64,000 bases of DNA from assembly GCA_025084515.1 (NCBI GenBank), contig JAJAGP010002196.1, forward strand, positions 62,001-126,000, in the 5' to 3' direction. The translations under genes and the position numbers were made by a program. The DNA comes from Ancistrus triradiatus (taxonomy: Eukaryota; Chordata; Actinopteri; Siluriformes; Loricariidae). The notes below the pieces were generated by a model. That model was given only the letters and a program-made list of their open reading frames with translations. It was not told where the DNA came from and ran no database searches. Shown here in pieces: positions 23,877 to 36,819 of the stretch. Position 1 is the first letter of the stretch; each line of letters begins with the position of its first letter.

Positions 23877-26800
23877 AAACCAAACATTCTTGCACACAAC
23901 TGTAGACATTATTAGTAGACAGTAACGTCACCTCTTCGGTCAGTATAATCTGATTTTCCTCAGGATATTGATCTTACGATTCACCATTTCACAGCTCTGC
24001 TACCTAAAATAGATATGCATGATTCAGTTTACTGACACAGTGCTACATTTAGTAGTTCACAACCTGACTGCATTTTCCTGCAATCATGCTACAGGTTGAT
24101 TTCAGATTAGATGCTTAGTTGTTGACACAGTAGCGTATTCTGTGTTTCGGGTTGGATCATTCTCAGGCTAAGAGCACAGATCCACTCTACTGTGGCTGGG
24201 GTCCATGCTGAGGCATCATGTTTGGCCAAGATTAAACATCCTGATTGAGAGATCACTGAATTTGCCAGGGTTGATGCTACTCAGCTACAAATTAGATTTT
24301 GCCAGCATTTGGTAATGGTATCAAGGCTAAAGCACAAAAGATTTCATCATGCTCTAATCTAGGTTAAGTACCCATTCGAATTAGCTCTTTTAATCATATC
24401 CTAAAATTGCTATTTACAGCACAAAGTTTGAGAGGAACTTATAATGCAGAGAAAAAGAACACACAAAGTTGAGCATGTAGGTGGTTGAGTCATCACACAT
24501 GAGGCTGTGGGCCTCAAAATAGCAAATAATCAGTGCCAGGCCAGTATGTAATAGAGGCTTTTTGTATTTGTCGAGGCATTGAATGAAAAACAGACTGTAG
24601 ACTCATAACAAAAATATGTTGCAGGTTCAACATTTAGACCAAGGCAATGCAGAACTGGCTTGCTTAAGGAGTTTTCTTGTTTAAAAAAATCAGTTTATAT
24701 ATGGTACTGAACAGTACATGCAGAGATGCAAAGAATTCCCTCTCCTTTACGTGCATGTATATATCCATGCAGACATCAGAGGGTGATTCACCACCGCACC
24801 CGTCCTTAGGGTCTCCTTGGAATGAGTCATCCCCATTAACGTTCAGTCCTCCAGGAACATCTGCGCAGCCGCAGAGCTACACTGCCGAATGTGCATGGGC
24901 ACACACAAGCTCTCTCTCCCTCCCTCTCTCTCTCTCTCTTCCGGGAATCCCCTTTCTGCATGGCTCCTAGAGCCATGCCTAGCATGCAGAGTACCAGAAG
25001 ATGTGTGGAGCAGGAGAGTGACGGATTTAATTTTCCTGCCTAAGCACAATGAGTCATCCAACACAGCAGTCACACACACACACACTCTCTTTCAGAGATG
25101 TCGGATCACTATAGCATTAATACACAACACTGAATGCAGTGAGATTCAATATTTAGCTAACCTTATCATACCAGATGGTCAACGAAAACAGCTGGGTAAT
25201 TAGTTGCCTTGTAATGCCAAATGCAAGACTGTATCGCACATATATTTACACCTGCAGTTTAAACCTTAAACCACTTAAAGATGTTTTGAATGTAATACAA
25301 ACCATTCATCTGCTTTCCACACCATAACTTTTGCCTTTGTTTTGATGCTTTGGTTTGAAACAGACTTTAATTTATGTCTAAATCCAGATCACTGATAGAT
25401 CACAGGAATTGTGCTATGAGGTTTAATCTCTGCAGCATTCCATAGAAGCCACTTGATTTAAATGTTTTAATATTCATGACAGCGCCATAAAAATTTCGTT
25501 TAGACTTCCATCTCTCCATCACAGCAGAAACCACTTTGGTGCATACTTCAAGTCAGAGACATGAAATCTGGTATTAAATTTTATTTTTTACTTCTTTTTC
25601 ACATTGTTTTCCAACACAGATCCATTTCCATGATCCATCCACAGAAAATGCTACTGACCTTCTTCTATATCTTACTTCATGCCCTTGTACCAGACTTGAC
25701 AAACAAAGCTAGTTAAGTAAAATACATGTTTGTAAAAAAATGTTTTGTTAAGCAGTGGTGTTTGTTGCTTTTGCACATTACAGGCTCATCATGAATGCAG
25801 TCAATGACAGCTTTAGAGGATTTCAGGTTGTCAGATATGTACAAACTGTCTGGGCTCCCAGTCTGGATTTTCAAAGAGCTATCATTCTGCTGTAAATACT
25901 TGACACTGTTGACATTGAGATCATCCATGCTAATGCTTGCCAAGCCTTAGCAGGGTAAGCCTTCTCTGCCAAGAGAATGGTGGACAATTTGCCCCGGTGA
26001 TGCCATCATGGGGTTTGGTTTTTGTTCATATTGTTTATAGCCACAAACTGTACATCATCAGTGCAGGCAAAATGTTCCACATTGGAAATTAACACTTTAG
26101 GGTATATTGTTTGGATTTTGGTTGCTGGTCACAAAAAAACCTTAAAATCTGTTATCACGTACCGTTTTGTAGGTTGTTAAATGCTAGATGTTGGTTAAAT
26201 GTTGGCAGACAGGCTATAAAAGCGGCTCACATTTAGAGATGCTGTTTGGATGTATGTTGATGCAAATGTTCTCTAGGCAATAGCATAGTGAATATACTTA
26301 ATGATAGGATTTACTTCTTCAGGATGATTTAATACAGCAGAAATGTATTCTCAATGTCACACGAGCTTCACTTTATTAATACTTCAGATGCAAAATTGGG
26401 AACCAAGAAAGTTCCTGGGCCACCTCACATTTGTTGTGCCACATGTGCAGTCAACTTGAGAGCTTGGCTCAGAGGTATTCAATAGTGAAAGTCATTTACA
26501 GTCCCACTGATACAGTAAGAACAGTGTTACTTCTGTCTGAATATCCCAGACAGTGAATATCCCAATCAGTACTGAAGAGACCAGAGACATGAAGCCTAGA
26601 CGTGGCCACAATGCAAAAACCAGATGTGGACAACAATACTGAACTAGACGTTGAACCCTTTGTGCCTGCTTATCTTCATCTGATAAAAAAGCCAAAATTA
26701 AATAACCTGGGCAGGGACTTAGATTTGTATCTTAGATTTGTCCAAACTGAAGCAGAACTACTTGGTTCATAACTGAAAAGATGGAGTTTGTTGTCACCAG

Positions 26801-26929
26801 GTACAAAATCTTTATCTTTTGGAGCCGTCAAGAACATTTGACTAATTCTTTACTTCTGTTTCTGCACATTGATGGATTGGTCATGGCAGTGGGTTATGTG
26901 CATTACCTCCCAAAATAACTCCTATCTAT
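23877..26929. other. Gene-free unique DNA
   Basis: Contains short CT and CA runs (24911-24938, 25073-25087). No recognisable gene or element. Confidence 0.4.
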
Positions 26930-27735
26930 GTTTTTTATAGATTTGTCAAAGCTAAGCCTGAAAACTGTCCTGTTACAAAATGGCAATGCCACTGTTCAGT
27001 ACCCACTGGCTATGCAATACAAATGAAAGAAACCTTGAGAGAAATATGGAACTGTTGCTTTAAGAAATAGAGTCCAATTACGACTGGTGTTGATCTAAAA
27101 GTATTAGCACTGCTACTAGGAATGCAGCTCAGCTATACAAAGTACTGTTGTGTTCATTTGTGAATGGGATAGCCATGCTAAAGAGTCACACAAAGAACTA
27201 TCTCCATAAGGATATCGTTCCAGGACAGAAAAGTGTGGTGCATAAACCACTTGTTGACCCAACAAGGATATTTCTGCCTCCTCTTCACCTCAGAGTGAAG
27301 AACATTTTTGTGAAAGCAATAAGGAAAGAAGGTTATTTCTCTATTTGAGAAAGATGTTTCCAAGAATAACTGATGCCAAGATTAACAAAGGCATATTTGT
27401 TGGTCCACAAATCGGACAGGTCATCAGTGACAGGGAGCAGCTACAAATAACTACATTGAGCCGATTGACGACATGATTAAAGCACCCAAAGCCATGCTAA
27501 AAATCATTGTCAGCATTCACACTTGGACTTTCATGCTGCTGTTGCTGCAGTCAGTGAAGAACATGATGGAATATTTCACCAGAATGTTGCCACCATGGAA
27601 AAGCAGGATCAGGGTAATTGGAATATATCAATGCTGGCCAACTAATGTTGGACACCGTCTTGAGACCAACCAGATGCTGAGTGCAAAAAGAAATCAGCTA
27701 AAAAACATTTTAAGCTCAGCCTTGTGAATGAACAC
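26930..27735 (+). pseudogene. Decayed gene for a transposon-like protein of unknown name
   Basis: A protein can be followed in pieces across two or three frames. 27148-27348 reads in part KDIVPGQKSVVHKPLVDPTR, then FLPPLHLRVKNIFVKAIRKE, then stops. A second frame gives the PRITDAKINKGIFVGPQIGQ type of segment (about 27360-27430). A third gives HDGIFHQNVATMEKQDQGNW, then MLAN and CWT (about 27563-27650), followed by a Lys-rich end. I remember similar conserved blocks (PPLHIKLG.MKNFVKA, FPRIS.AKIKEG.FVGPQI, RFHQDI..ME) in multi-copy proteins of fish and arthropods that behave like transposon-encoded proteins, but I cannot name the family or catalytic residues. Several stops and frameshifts make it a pseudogene. 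Homologous sequence probably starts before 27148 because short coding-like pieces occur from about 26930. Confidence 0.5.
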
Positions 27736-28489
27736 AATGTGTCAGCATCATTATGCCATTAAACACATTGTCACTTAATGCGATTAAATTCAATATGTTT
27801 GTTGTAACGTTTCTTCAAATTCCTAAATGATATGGCAAATATCAAATTATTAATTATTAATCTCATATTTTCAGAAAGCAAACTATTTATTGATTTAAAA
27901 AACATCTTATAACACAATAATAAGTTATTGTATTGTCCATTCATCAGCATTATGTAAAAAAAAAAAAAAGTTAAGAAACTACTCAACGGTGTCACTCAAA
28001 GCATATTTGAATCTTGGCTTTTAAATACTCTAGTTTTTCATAATGGAAAATTGATTCATACAGATTATGAACTGGTGCATAACCAGTGTGATTCATTTGA
28101 GAGTAGTACAAGAAACTGGTTACATCCACAGACCTCCTGCACATACAGTTAGCAAAAGGTAGTGGATTTCTGAAATAATTACTAAGCACTTGGTCTCATG
28201 TTAATCAAAAGCATCCCATTTCCCCCCTCACTATCCTGGTTGGGATCATGAGGTAGATAATAGCTTGTTCTGGAATTCCCTGGACTTTCTCAAAAGTCCT
28301 GCAAAGGCCACACTAAAAGCACAACACGCACTGCAAATGGAGGTGAAACAGAATGGTACCTCATGGAAAAAAAGTTTCTAACATCTCACCATTATCAGAA
28401 GAAAACTGAATGAGAATAATGTTTATCCGAAACGTTGTCTTTGCTATAAAATGTTCTAGGAAGCACATTTTCAGTGCTTTCCATAACTA

Positions 28490-29262
28490 TACAGTGGTAT
28501 CTCTGTTCTTGACCACCTCAGAACTTTTTTTATTTTGATTAGAATAAAATTGTCTCTGTTTTCATCATTTGCTTGGTACTCGCCGCACTTGCTTAAACTT
28601 GCATGATTCATGGTTCATGATTCAGTACACAGTGATTCAGATTCACAATAGCCCTTGCTCAGTGAAGATCTCTGCTATTTTTATCATGTTTTTCTTTATT
28701 TTTACATCTCTAGTACTATATATAGTCTCCATCAGTCCTAAAACACTTAGAGCCAACATAAAGGGAAATCCTGTCCTGAATCCCCCAGAACACAGGCTGC
28801 AGTTATTAGCAACTATGCTAGCACCCTGAGTTCACCAATAGATTAAGTGTTTAGCTTTTACTTTTCACTTTCAATCCATTACTCACTACATTACATGAGA
28901 TTTTTTTATGCTTTATTATAAAATAAGCTTTGTGTTAGTTATACTGGCCCACTGTAGGTTAATGTAAGTGTTTTAAACCTTAACTTACTTAACATTACAA
29001 TACAGTACAGACCACTCTACCAAACACTTGTTTCTCAGTTCATGATACATTTAACTTCTGATGGACACGTCGGAACATACCCCCATCGTAAATCAGGGTG
29101 CACCTGTACAATACAGCTCCATTAATACATATAATGGCTTATATAGTGTGGATTTTCTGGGAAGAATTTCCTTATGAGAAAAACTTGCTCAATACTCATC
29201 GTTTTTGGTTCTCGACGAGCCTTCTGGAATGACTTAACAACGAGAACCGAAGTACCACTGTA
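28490..29262 (+). mobile_element. Tigger-like non-autonomous element, long form
   Basis: Ends TACAGTGGTATCTCTGTTCT and AACCGAAGTACCACTGTA. The middle (TATACTGGCCCACTGTAGGT) is the reverse complement of part of the 4.3 kb element, so the two are the same long family in opposite orientation. Confidence 0.8.
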
Positions 29263-29298
29263 CTTGTTTGTCGATTATGACTTGAATGAAAAGTATCA

Positions 29299-29328
29299 AG
29301 GGTTCACAAACTTTCCCCCCCAACTGTA
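29299..29328. mobile_element. Solo end of Tc1 family C
   Basis: AAGGGTTCACAAACTTTCCC, followed after a C run by AACTGTA, matches the terminal 30 bases of family C (AAGGGTTCACAAACTTTCAA..) with nothing else of the element beside it. Confidence 0.5.
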
Positions 29329-29329
29329 A

Positions 29330-31512
29330 ATGTCCTTTAGCTGTGGTGGGGTGTGTATTAGCTCTTTTATTTGGCAGCCATACTGTGTTCAGTGTGCAGT
29401 GACTCACTCAGCTCTGTTGTGTGACAGAGGGACTCGCACTTTCACACTAGATAGACTCCGTCTGAAAAGACCCACGACAACGCAGGCACATCACCATGGC
29501 AACCCGACTCGACTGAACAGAGGAGTCTCCCTGAAGAGGGTTGCAGAGTGTTCCCTCTGCAATATAATACCCAGTACATCCTGGCTGGCGATTAAGAAAG
29601 AAAGAGCTGACACTGTGACATGAGTGACAGCCTCACTTATGAGGATAACATTACGAGTGTTGTTTTTCCCAGTAAGATTAAGACCACAATTTTTTTGCAT
29701 CTTTAGAGGCTGTGTTATTTGAGCCAGTGAAATTATTTGCATCTAATGTTTTAATCTGTATGGATAGGTCTATACATAAAGACTTTTATATATGCTATTA
29801 CATAAAGGAATTTGTCTTTGCTTTGTCTTTGCTTTGGTAACTGATTGCATGCCATTCTGCTTTATATTCTATGTGAATACAGTGTATGAAAAAAAGAATC
29901 TGCAGTGACCCAGTGCTCTCTAATACCCAGTAAATCCTGTGTTTTCACATACCTTTCAGCTTTGAAGATGAAATGCCTCTGCTGCTGGGCATTAGTGAAC
30001 CCAGTGAGGAGGGCGATTGCCATCTCTGGCCATTTAAGTTATTTGCTCTGTACATGGCCTCAGCTTGAAGAAGTCTCATTATTATACAGTATTACTGTGG
30101 CATTTAGTCGTTTTGCTGCAGAGAACAGAAGAGAAAGAAGCAAAATATTGTAGAATGTACAGCTCCATCAGCAGGATTCTAATAGAAAGCTGTTTATTGT
30201 GGGACTGTGGTGGCCTAGTGGTTAAGAAACTGGACTATGAACCAGAAGGTCCAGGGTTCAAATCCCACCTCTGCCAAGCTGCCACTGTTGGGTCCTTGAG
30301 CAAGACCCTTAACCCATAATTGCTTGGATTGTAAGACTGTATCAATTGTAAGTCGCTCTGGATAAGGGCATCTGCTAAATGCTATAAATGTAAATGTAAA
30401 TGTATTGGTATTGTAAGAAAATTAGTGACACCTGAAATCTATAATTCTATAACCTCCTCTCTAATGCTGTTTCTTAGAGAATGCTTCTTAGTACAAGGGA
30501 AAAGTAAAGATATGAAACGCTCAGTTTCTGGTTAGTTTATCTTTAATATGTCATTGACATCATTACAAAAGGCACATTTTTTGAGAGAACAGATATTAAT
30601 GTCTTTTTGAGAAAGCCAAACATATTAACTTTGCATTCTCATGCAATGTCAGAAGTTAATGGAAAGTTAATGTCTGAAATAGCTGTATAATGTGTAACAC
30701 AGAAGAATCATTTTCAAACAGTGATCAGCGAACAGTTGGTCAACCAGTGCGTCTTTAGCAGATTTAACATGTAAAAAAAATACTAAACACTATATTTACA
30801 GTCTTTAAAGTAATGGACATCCCATCGTATCTATTAGACAGAAGGATGTAAGTTTGTATTCGTCAGCCTACAGGATGTTGGGTTATTTTGATTGCTTTGT
30901 GACATTTCATAGGCTTGCTTTGTTACCAAAGTTAAGTATGATCTTAAAACTGACTTTTATCAGTTCTACAGTCTCCAGCTATGGGCCATGGTGCTCTGGT
31001 GGTCAGGCTTGAGGGCTGGGATGCCTGATCTAAATATTTTCCCTTAGACATCTTGCTGGCTATTACTAGACAGGCAAGAGTAGCATGAGTGACATACAAA
31101 GATGGATACTTATCAAGCATTACTATAGTGGAATATGTCACCCACGTCACCATTGTTGTATTTAAGGCTAAAGGTCAATGACGTTGAATCATAAATACTG
31201 GCTTATGTGCTCACACAAATATAGTTAGGAGGCACCCTCATGGCAGTGGGCACACATTACCCTTAAGGCAGCTGTTTGCTTGGGAACAGCTTTTTCACAT
31301 GAGCAATTGTGTCAACAAACCGCTTTGTGAGTTCTAGGCTCTCTGCTTTAATTTCATGGGAGCTCTCAATAACACAGACAGGAAGTGGAGAGCCCCCGTG
31401 AATTGACATATTTGAGAACATTACGCAACAGACCAAAGGCAGGCTGAACCAGTCCCCAGCACCTTTTTAAAGCATGTGCGAAACCCAACGGATGCACACC
31501 CTGTGAGATCTA
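29330..31512. other. Gene-free apart from one SINE
   Basis: Besides the SINE at 30200-30402, no element or gene is recognised. 29330-29640 has a moderate G+C content and an unremarkable 97-codon open stretch. Confidence 0.4.
30200..30402 (+). repeat. tRNA-like SINE, complete
   Basis: Very close to the 13.4 kb copy: GGTGGCCTAGTGGTTAAGAA, GGTTCAAATCCCACCTCTGC, GTCGCTCTGGATAAGGGCAT, ending in TAAATG repeats (about four). The near identity suggests recent activity of the family. Confidence 0.9.
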
Positions 31513-32184
31513 AAAATGTGTTGTGTGTGTGTTTGGAGGGACCATGTTTAAATTACCTTGTGGGGACTTTTTTATTGTGTTCACAGGGAAAAACTGTTTT
31601 TTTTACAGAAACTGTGTTGTTTTTACAAACCAACAGAGACAAAAGATTTTGGATTACATTTAGATTGCTTTAGATTACTGATGTTGTGGCATTAACTAGC
31701 TTCAAGTAATATTATATCAGTGTTAAAGCCTGTAGCAGAAAGTGAAACTTATGTGGTCTATGTATTGTGGGGTCATGTTTATATGTCACTGTGATTAGGA
31801 TAGAAAGATAGAAAGATCTGACATGTTTTACAAACTTCAGCTATCTTTTGAAAAACCAAGAAAGTCAAGAGATTTAATTTAGGATACTTATGTTAAGGTT
31901 AAGGTTAGAGTGTGTGTGTGTGGTGTGTGTAATCAAGTTGATATATCATTATGATAGAAAGATCTGACATGTTTACCAAGTGAGGACACTTTGCTGGCCT
32001 TTGCCAGCTAAAACTGCAACTTTCATTTGACAAACCAAAAGAGACAAAAGATTACTTTAGATTACTTTTAGATTGCTTTAGAATACTGAGGTTATGGTTA
32101 GGCTTAGGTGTAGGTGTTGCATTAACTAGCTATAGTTTTATTATGTCACTGTTAAAGTCCCCACAGTAGAAAGGGACTTTCTTC

Positions 32185-32232
<48 letters not shown>

Positions 32233-32525
32233 TGGTCATGTTTATATATCAATGTGGGTACCAAATGTCCCCACAAGAATAGAAAGGTCTGACTTTTTAT
32301 AACCTTCTGGACATATTGCTGGTCCCCAAGGGAAAAACTACTTTTTACAGAAATGGCAACTTTCTTTTGAAAAAAAAACATAAAGAGCCCAAAGATCACC
32401 ATTAGGTTACTGATGTGAAGGTTAGGTATACGTGTAGGTGTAACATTAATTAGCTACAGTAATCATTACACCAATGGAAAGTCCCCACCAGGATAGTGAA
32501 ACGTGCATGTGTGTGTGTGTGTGTA
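31513..32525. repeat. Three diverged tandem units of about 300-390 bases
   Basis: Units start at (TG)n runs near 31513, 31908 and 32187 and end at a fourth run near 32508. Shared landmarks are GATAGAAAGATCTGACATGT, GACAAACCAAAAGAGACAAA, GCATTAACTAGCT, ATTATGTCACTGTTAAAGTC and AGTCCCCACAGTAGAAAG, in the same order in each. A single piece also occurs at 37510-37610. Confidence 0.75.
32187..32229. repeat. (TG)n microsatellite
   Basis: A run of TG dinucleotides, part of the start of the third unit of the tandem array. Confidence 0.95.
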
Positions 32526-34005
32526 GGCTAAATAGGCTAAACCCTGAGGTCTGAAAGGTGTAAAAATTTGTGTTCATTGTGCGAGTGTGGGCTGTGTAGG
32601 CTGCTGATTTCCTGACTGGGTTTAATGTAAAAGCAGTGCTGGCGAGATCAGACCCAAACCACAGGATATTTTTGCGTGTGGCTCTGGGAGCTGCTGTAGG
32701 AAAGCAGCTGGACAACCTCCAGCACCTCCCTCTGTTAACCAGGCATGAAATTCCTGCGGCAACCCCAAAAAGGACAGTGTGTGTATGTGTGTGCGTGCTG
32801 TGATTTTGTGACTACATGAGGAAGAGTAAATTGATGTACTGTAAATTCCAGGTACAATGACAATAGGGAGTACATGTCACCACAAGAGCAGGAAAACAAG
32901 AGGACCGGAATGATGCAATCCACGGAATGTCAAAACAGGACAGGAGGGAGGGAGCCAGAGCAAAGAGGAGGAGAGACTGCTGGGACTTCTTAATGGCTTT
33001 TGCATTCTTTGGGAATGTGCTGATGATGCCCTATTCTAATGATCTCACAGAGAGTCGGCCTTCGCACTGGGCACGGTGACAAGAAGAACTCTGTGGAACG
33101 CTGTAAGCATTTCCTTTCATTCGCTTCCATCTCTTATTTAACTCCATAATGTTTCAAATGAAATGAACCACCCTCACCTATGACCTCACACCACCAGTAC
33201 AGTCCATATGTCATTACAGCATTAAGAGGTCTAGACTGTCTTGGGGATGCATCCGTGTCTGATTGGTATCAGTGTTACACTGATCAATACGCAGCCAAAA
33301 TAAGATCTTTTGGCTGCTTTATGGGTAAAAAAATGGGACAACAGATGCTCCCAGGATGGAACTCGCCCACGGAAAAGGCAACCCGCACAAGAGAGACCAA
33401 TTTGTGAGCGATATCTATTTCAGGTTGACAGGCGGATCCACTGCAGCAGGTTCGGCAATGCTATACTTGTGCTCCATTCACAAAGATAGCATGACTCATG
33501 TGAAGGCAATCCATTCACTCCAGTAGACTACGCTCATTCAGATAAAAAAAACTCATCATATGACCAGATAATGTAAAGAAGGTGGGTTTTCGAGATCATA
33601 TGACATTTGACTAATTACCAAGAGCAAATGGCAAACTTAATTTAGAGTCAGCATTAGTCTCTGAAAACGTTAAGTGCGCTATAATGTTACAGCTAGATGT
33701 ATTGTGAGAATGGCTCGAGGAGACATGGTAGCGCAGAGAATGAGCTGGGTGAGTCACAGGCCTGGCTGAAGAGCAACCATTCAAGTCTGTTATTTCTCAA
33801 TGGCACTGAAATGAGACTTCAGCGGACAAAACACTTCAGGCTAAATCCAGTGGCTTATTTCGGTGAGGTAATGATTACATTTACATTAGGAATGAACACT
33901 GGTCTGTTTTGTTGCATATTATGCCTTGTCTAAAAAATATTGACACACAGAAGCTAGGTGTATTTTCTCTGCACCAAGAAACATGCAGAACATACTGCAC
34001 CAAGT
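32526..34005. other. Gene-free unique DNA
   Basis: No transposon ends and no supported frames. A (GT)-like patch is at 32778-32795. Confidence 0.4.
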
Positions 34006-35761
34006 GCTCTTACTTAGAAAGATGAGAGAGGTCTGTAATTTTCATCATAGGTACACTTCACATTACAGCATTTAGAAGACTCCCATTATCCAGAGAGACT
34101 TCCAATTGATTACAGTCTACAATCAAGCAATTGGGGTTAAGGGCTTTGATAAAGGGAACCAACAGGGCAGTGGCCAGAAGGGGATTTGAACCCTGGGACC
34201 TTTTGGTCTCCTAGTCCAGTACCTTCTTAAACCGCTAGGCCACACCCAGTACACTTCACCTAGGATAGACAAAATGAGAAAAATAATCAGGAAATCACAT
34301 TGTAGGGATTTTTTAAAGAATTTAATTGTAATCATGGTGGAAAATAAGTATTTGGTCAATAACAAAAGTTCAAACTCATACATTAACCTTGACAGAGGTC
34401 AATGACAGAGGTCAATGTTTTCCCTGTAAGTCTTCACAAGGTTTTGCACACACTGTAGCGGGTATTTTGGCTCATTTCTGAATGCAGATGCTGAGCATTT
34501 GATGTTTTTGGGGACAACACGGACTTTCAACTCCCTCCACAAATTTTCTATGGGGTTGAGGTCTGGAGACTGGCTAGACCACTCCAGGACCTTGAAATGC
34601 TTTTTACAGAGCCCCTCCTTCCTTCATTGTCCGAGCGTGTGTGTTTGGGATCATTGTCATGCTGGAAGACCCATCCACGTTCCATCTTTAATTACTTTCA
34701 CTGTGGAAGGAGGGTTTTGGTTTAAAATCTCACGATCCATGGCCCCGTTTCATTTCTTCCCTTAACACGGATCAGTCGTCCTGTCCCCTTTGCAGAAAAG
34801 ATAGCCCAAAGCCCCAAAGCATTTGATGCTTTACAGTTGGTATGGTGTTCTTGGGATGCAAACTCAGCATTCTTCTTCTTCCTTCTTACACGACAAGTTG
34901 AGATTTTTACCAAAAAATTCTATTTTTGGTTTCATCTGACCACATGATATTCTCCAATCCTCTTCTGGATCACATCCTATATGTTCTCCTGGCAAACTTC
35001 AGACGGCCTGGACATTTATACTGGCTTAAGCAGGGGGACACGCCTGGCACTGCAGTATCTGAAGTCCCTCTCAGCATAGTGGTTGTTACTGATGGTAGCC
35101 TTGTTTACTTTGGTCCCGCTCTCTGCAGCAGTCATTCATCAGGCCCCCTGCGTGTAGTTTCTGGGATTTTTTGCCTCACCGTTCTCATGATCATTTTGAA
35201 CACCCCCCCACGGGATGAAATCCTTGCTTGGAGCCCCAGATCAAGGGGAGATTATCAATGGTCTTGTGTGTCTTCCATATTCTTACAATTGCTCCCACAA
35301 TTGATGTATTCACACCAACCTGTTTGCCTATTGTAGATTCACTCTTCCCAGCCTGGTGCAGGTTTACAATTTTCTTCTTGGCGCCCTTTGACAGCTCTTT
35401 GGTCTTGGCCATGGTTGAGTTTGGAGTCTGACTGTTTGGGGCTCTGGACAGGTTTCTATTATACAGATAACGAGGTCAAACAGGTGCCATTAATACAGGT
35501 AATGAGTGGAGGACAGAAGAGCTCCTTAAAGAAGAAGTTACAGGTCTGTGAGAGCCAGAAATCTTGCTTGTTTGTGAGTGACCAAATATTTATTTTCCAC
35601 CATGATTTACAATTAAGTTATTTAAAAATCCTACAATGTGATTTCCTGGATTTTTTTCTCATTTTGTCTCTCCTAGTTGAAGTGTACCTATGATGAAAAT
35701 TACAGTAAGTAGGAGAACTTGCACAATCAGTGGCTGACTAAATACTCTTTGCCCCACTGTA
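34006..35761 (-). mobile_element. Tc1-like family B, near full length, SINE inserted
   Basis: Transposase is on the - strand. An open stretch 35412-35191 begins MAKTKELSKGAKKKIVNLHQ and covers the first DNA-binding helices; later parts are in broken frames (34913-34722 holds the GLWAIFSAKGTGRLIRVKGR region between the catalytic Asp residues). The right end is CTCTTTGCCCCACTGTATA. The left inverted repeat is shortened. A SINE sits inside its left end. Confidence 0.85.
34062..34248 (-). repeat. tRNA-like SINE, complete, with target duplication
   Basis: In reverse it reads TGGCCTAGCGG (box A), a GGGTTCAAATCCCC box B, and a tail ending GAGTCTTCTAAATGCTG. It is bounded by identical 11-base copies GTACACTTCAC (34051-34061 and 34249-34259), and the flanking Tc1 sequence continues without loss. 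Confidence 0.9.
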
Positions 35762-36819
35762 TATACATGATTGGAATTTACAACATTTTTATTATAGGGA
35801 ATGTCCTGAAACAAGGTAGGCAGACAAAGACAGAGGAAGCATAAGAAGGGATGCAGGGTTAATGTGGTGAACAGGGAGCTGTCTGTGTCAGTGAGATATA
35901 TTGCATTTACCCTAAGTGATGTGGCACTGCCAAATGCACTGCGTATTCTCGTGCCAATGAGCTATGACGGGTTTCAGTCAAATCTGCTTACACAAGTCAA
36001 ACACCAGCCATGTTTTTATGTGGTGTACAGGATCGTGACTATACAAAACTTTATAAACAGCCTAAAATACATGCATCATTCGAATTGCCCAAGACATTCA
36101 AGTTAAATATTTTATACTTTAAAGGGTAAATGTTACTTCCATTGCATCGCTTCCACACAACAGTGGTGAGTCATTGTGGCTTGAGATTGCAGGGTTTCAT
36201 GAAGCATATTTAATGGGATAACATTTTAAAATGGAAGGAAAAAACAACACTGGATCAGAAACCCTGGTTTGGATGGCTTGATTGAAAACCCTATTAAGAC
36301 GAATGTGGTTAAATTTGAGACAAGGCAGAGACTCTTGTTGTTTTGCATTGCAATTCACCAACAGCTTGAACTGAAATCAAAACCAGTTTTGGTCATCTGA
36401 GGACAAAGCCATCAAATGTACCTTCATTTAACCATCTGCTATGACTCATAATTGTAAATCCACCACAGCTATTTGCTTATTCGTAACTTATCTTATTACA
36501 ACCCAGTTATGCGTGTGGATTAGTTCTGCTTTTTCCTTACATTAAACACTGTAGCATTTATCTACACAGTGACAGAGGTGCATTTGAGGACGCACACATA
36601 TTTGGAATATGCTTGCTTTTTACTAGGCTGTTTGAGTATGCTAACTTCCAATGTTAAGCATAAATTAACTCCATTTATTTGATTATTCCAGTCTGTTTTT
36701 GAAGACAGAACATAGCCTGATTGGTTTTATTTAATGTTGCATAGTGGTTAGTTTTGACTAGATTGTACCACCCAGTTCAGCAGAATACTACCTTAATGCA
36801 ATGGTGTGTCACAAGCGAC
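35762..36819. other. No gene recognised
   Basis: A+T-rich DNA between a Tc1 copy and the local duplication. Nothing supported. Confidence 0.4.

Noticed and set aside
32130..32402. 90-codon - strand frame with a His-Thr run
   Set aside because: It reads through the (TG)n microsatellite of the tandem array.
31480..32530. CRISPR-like array
   Set aside because: Units are about 300 bases, diverged and led by (TG)n. The host is clearly vertebrate.
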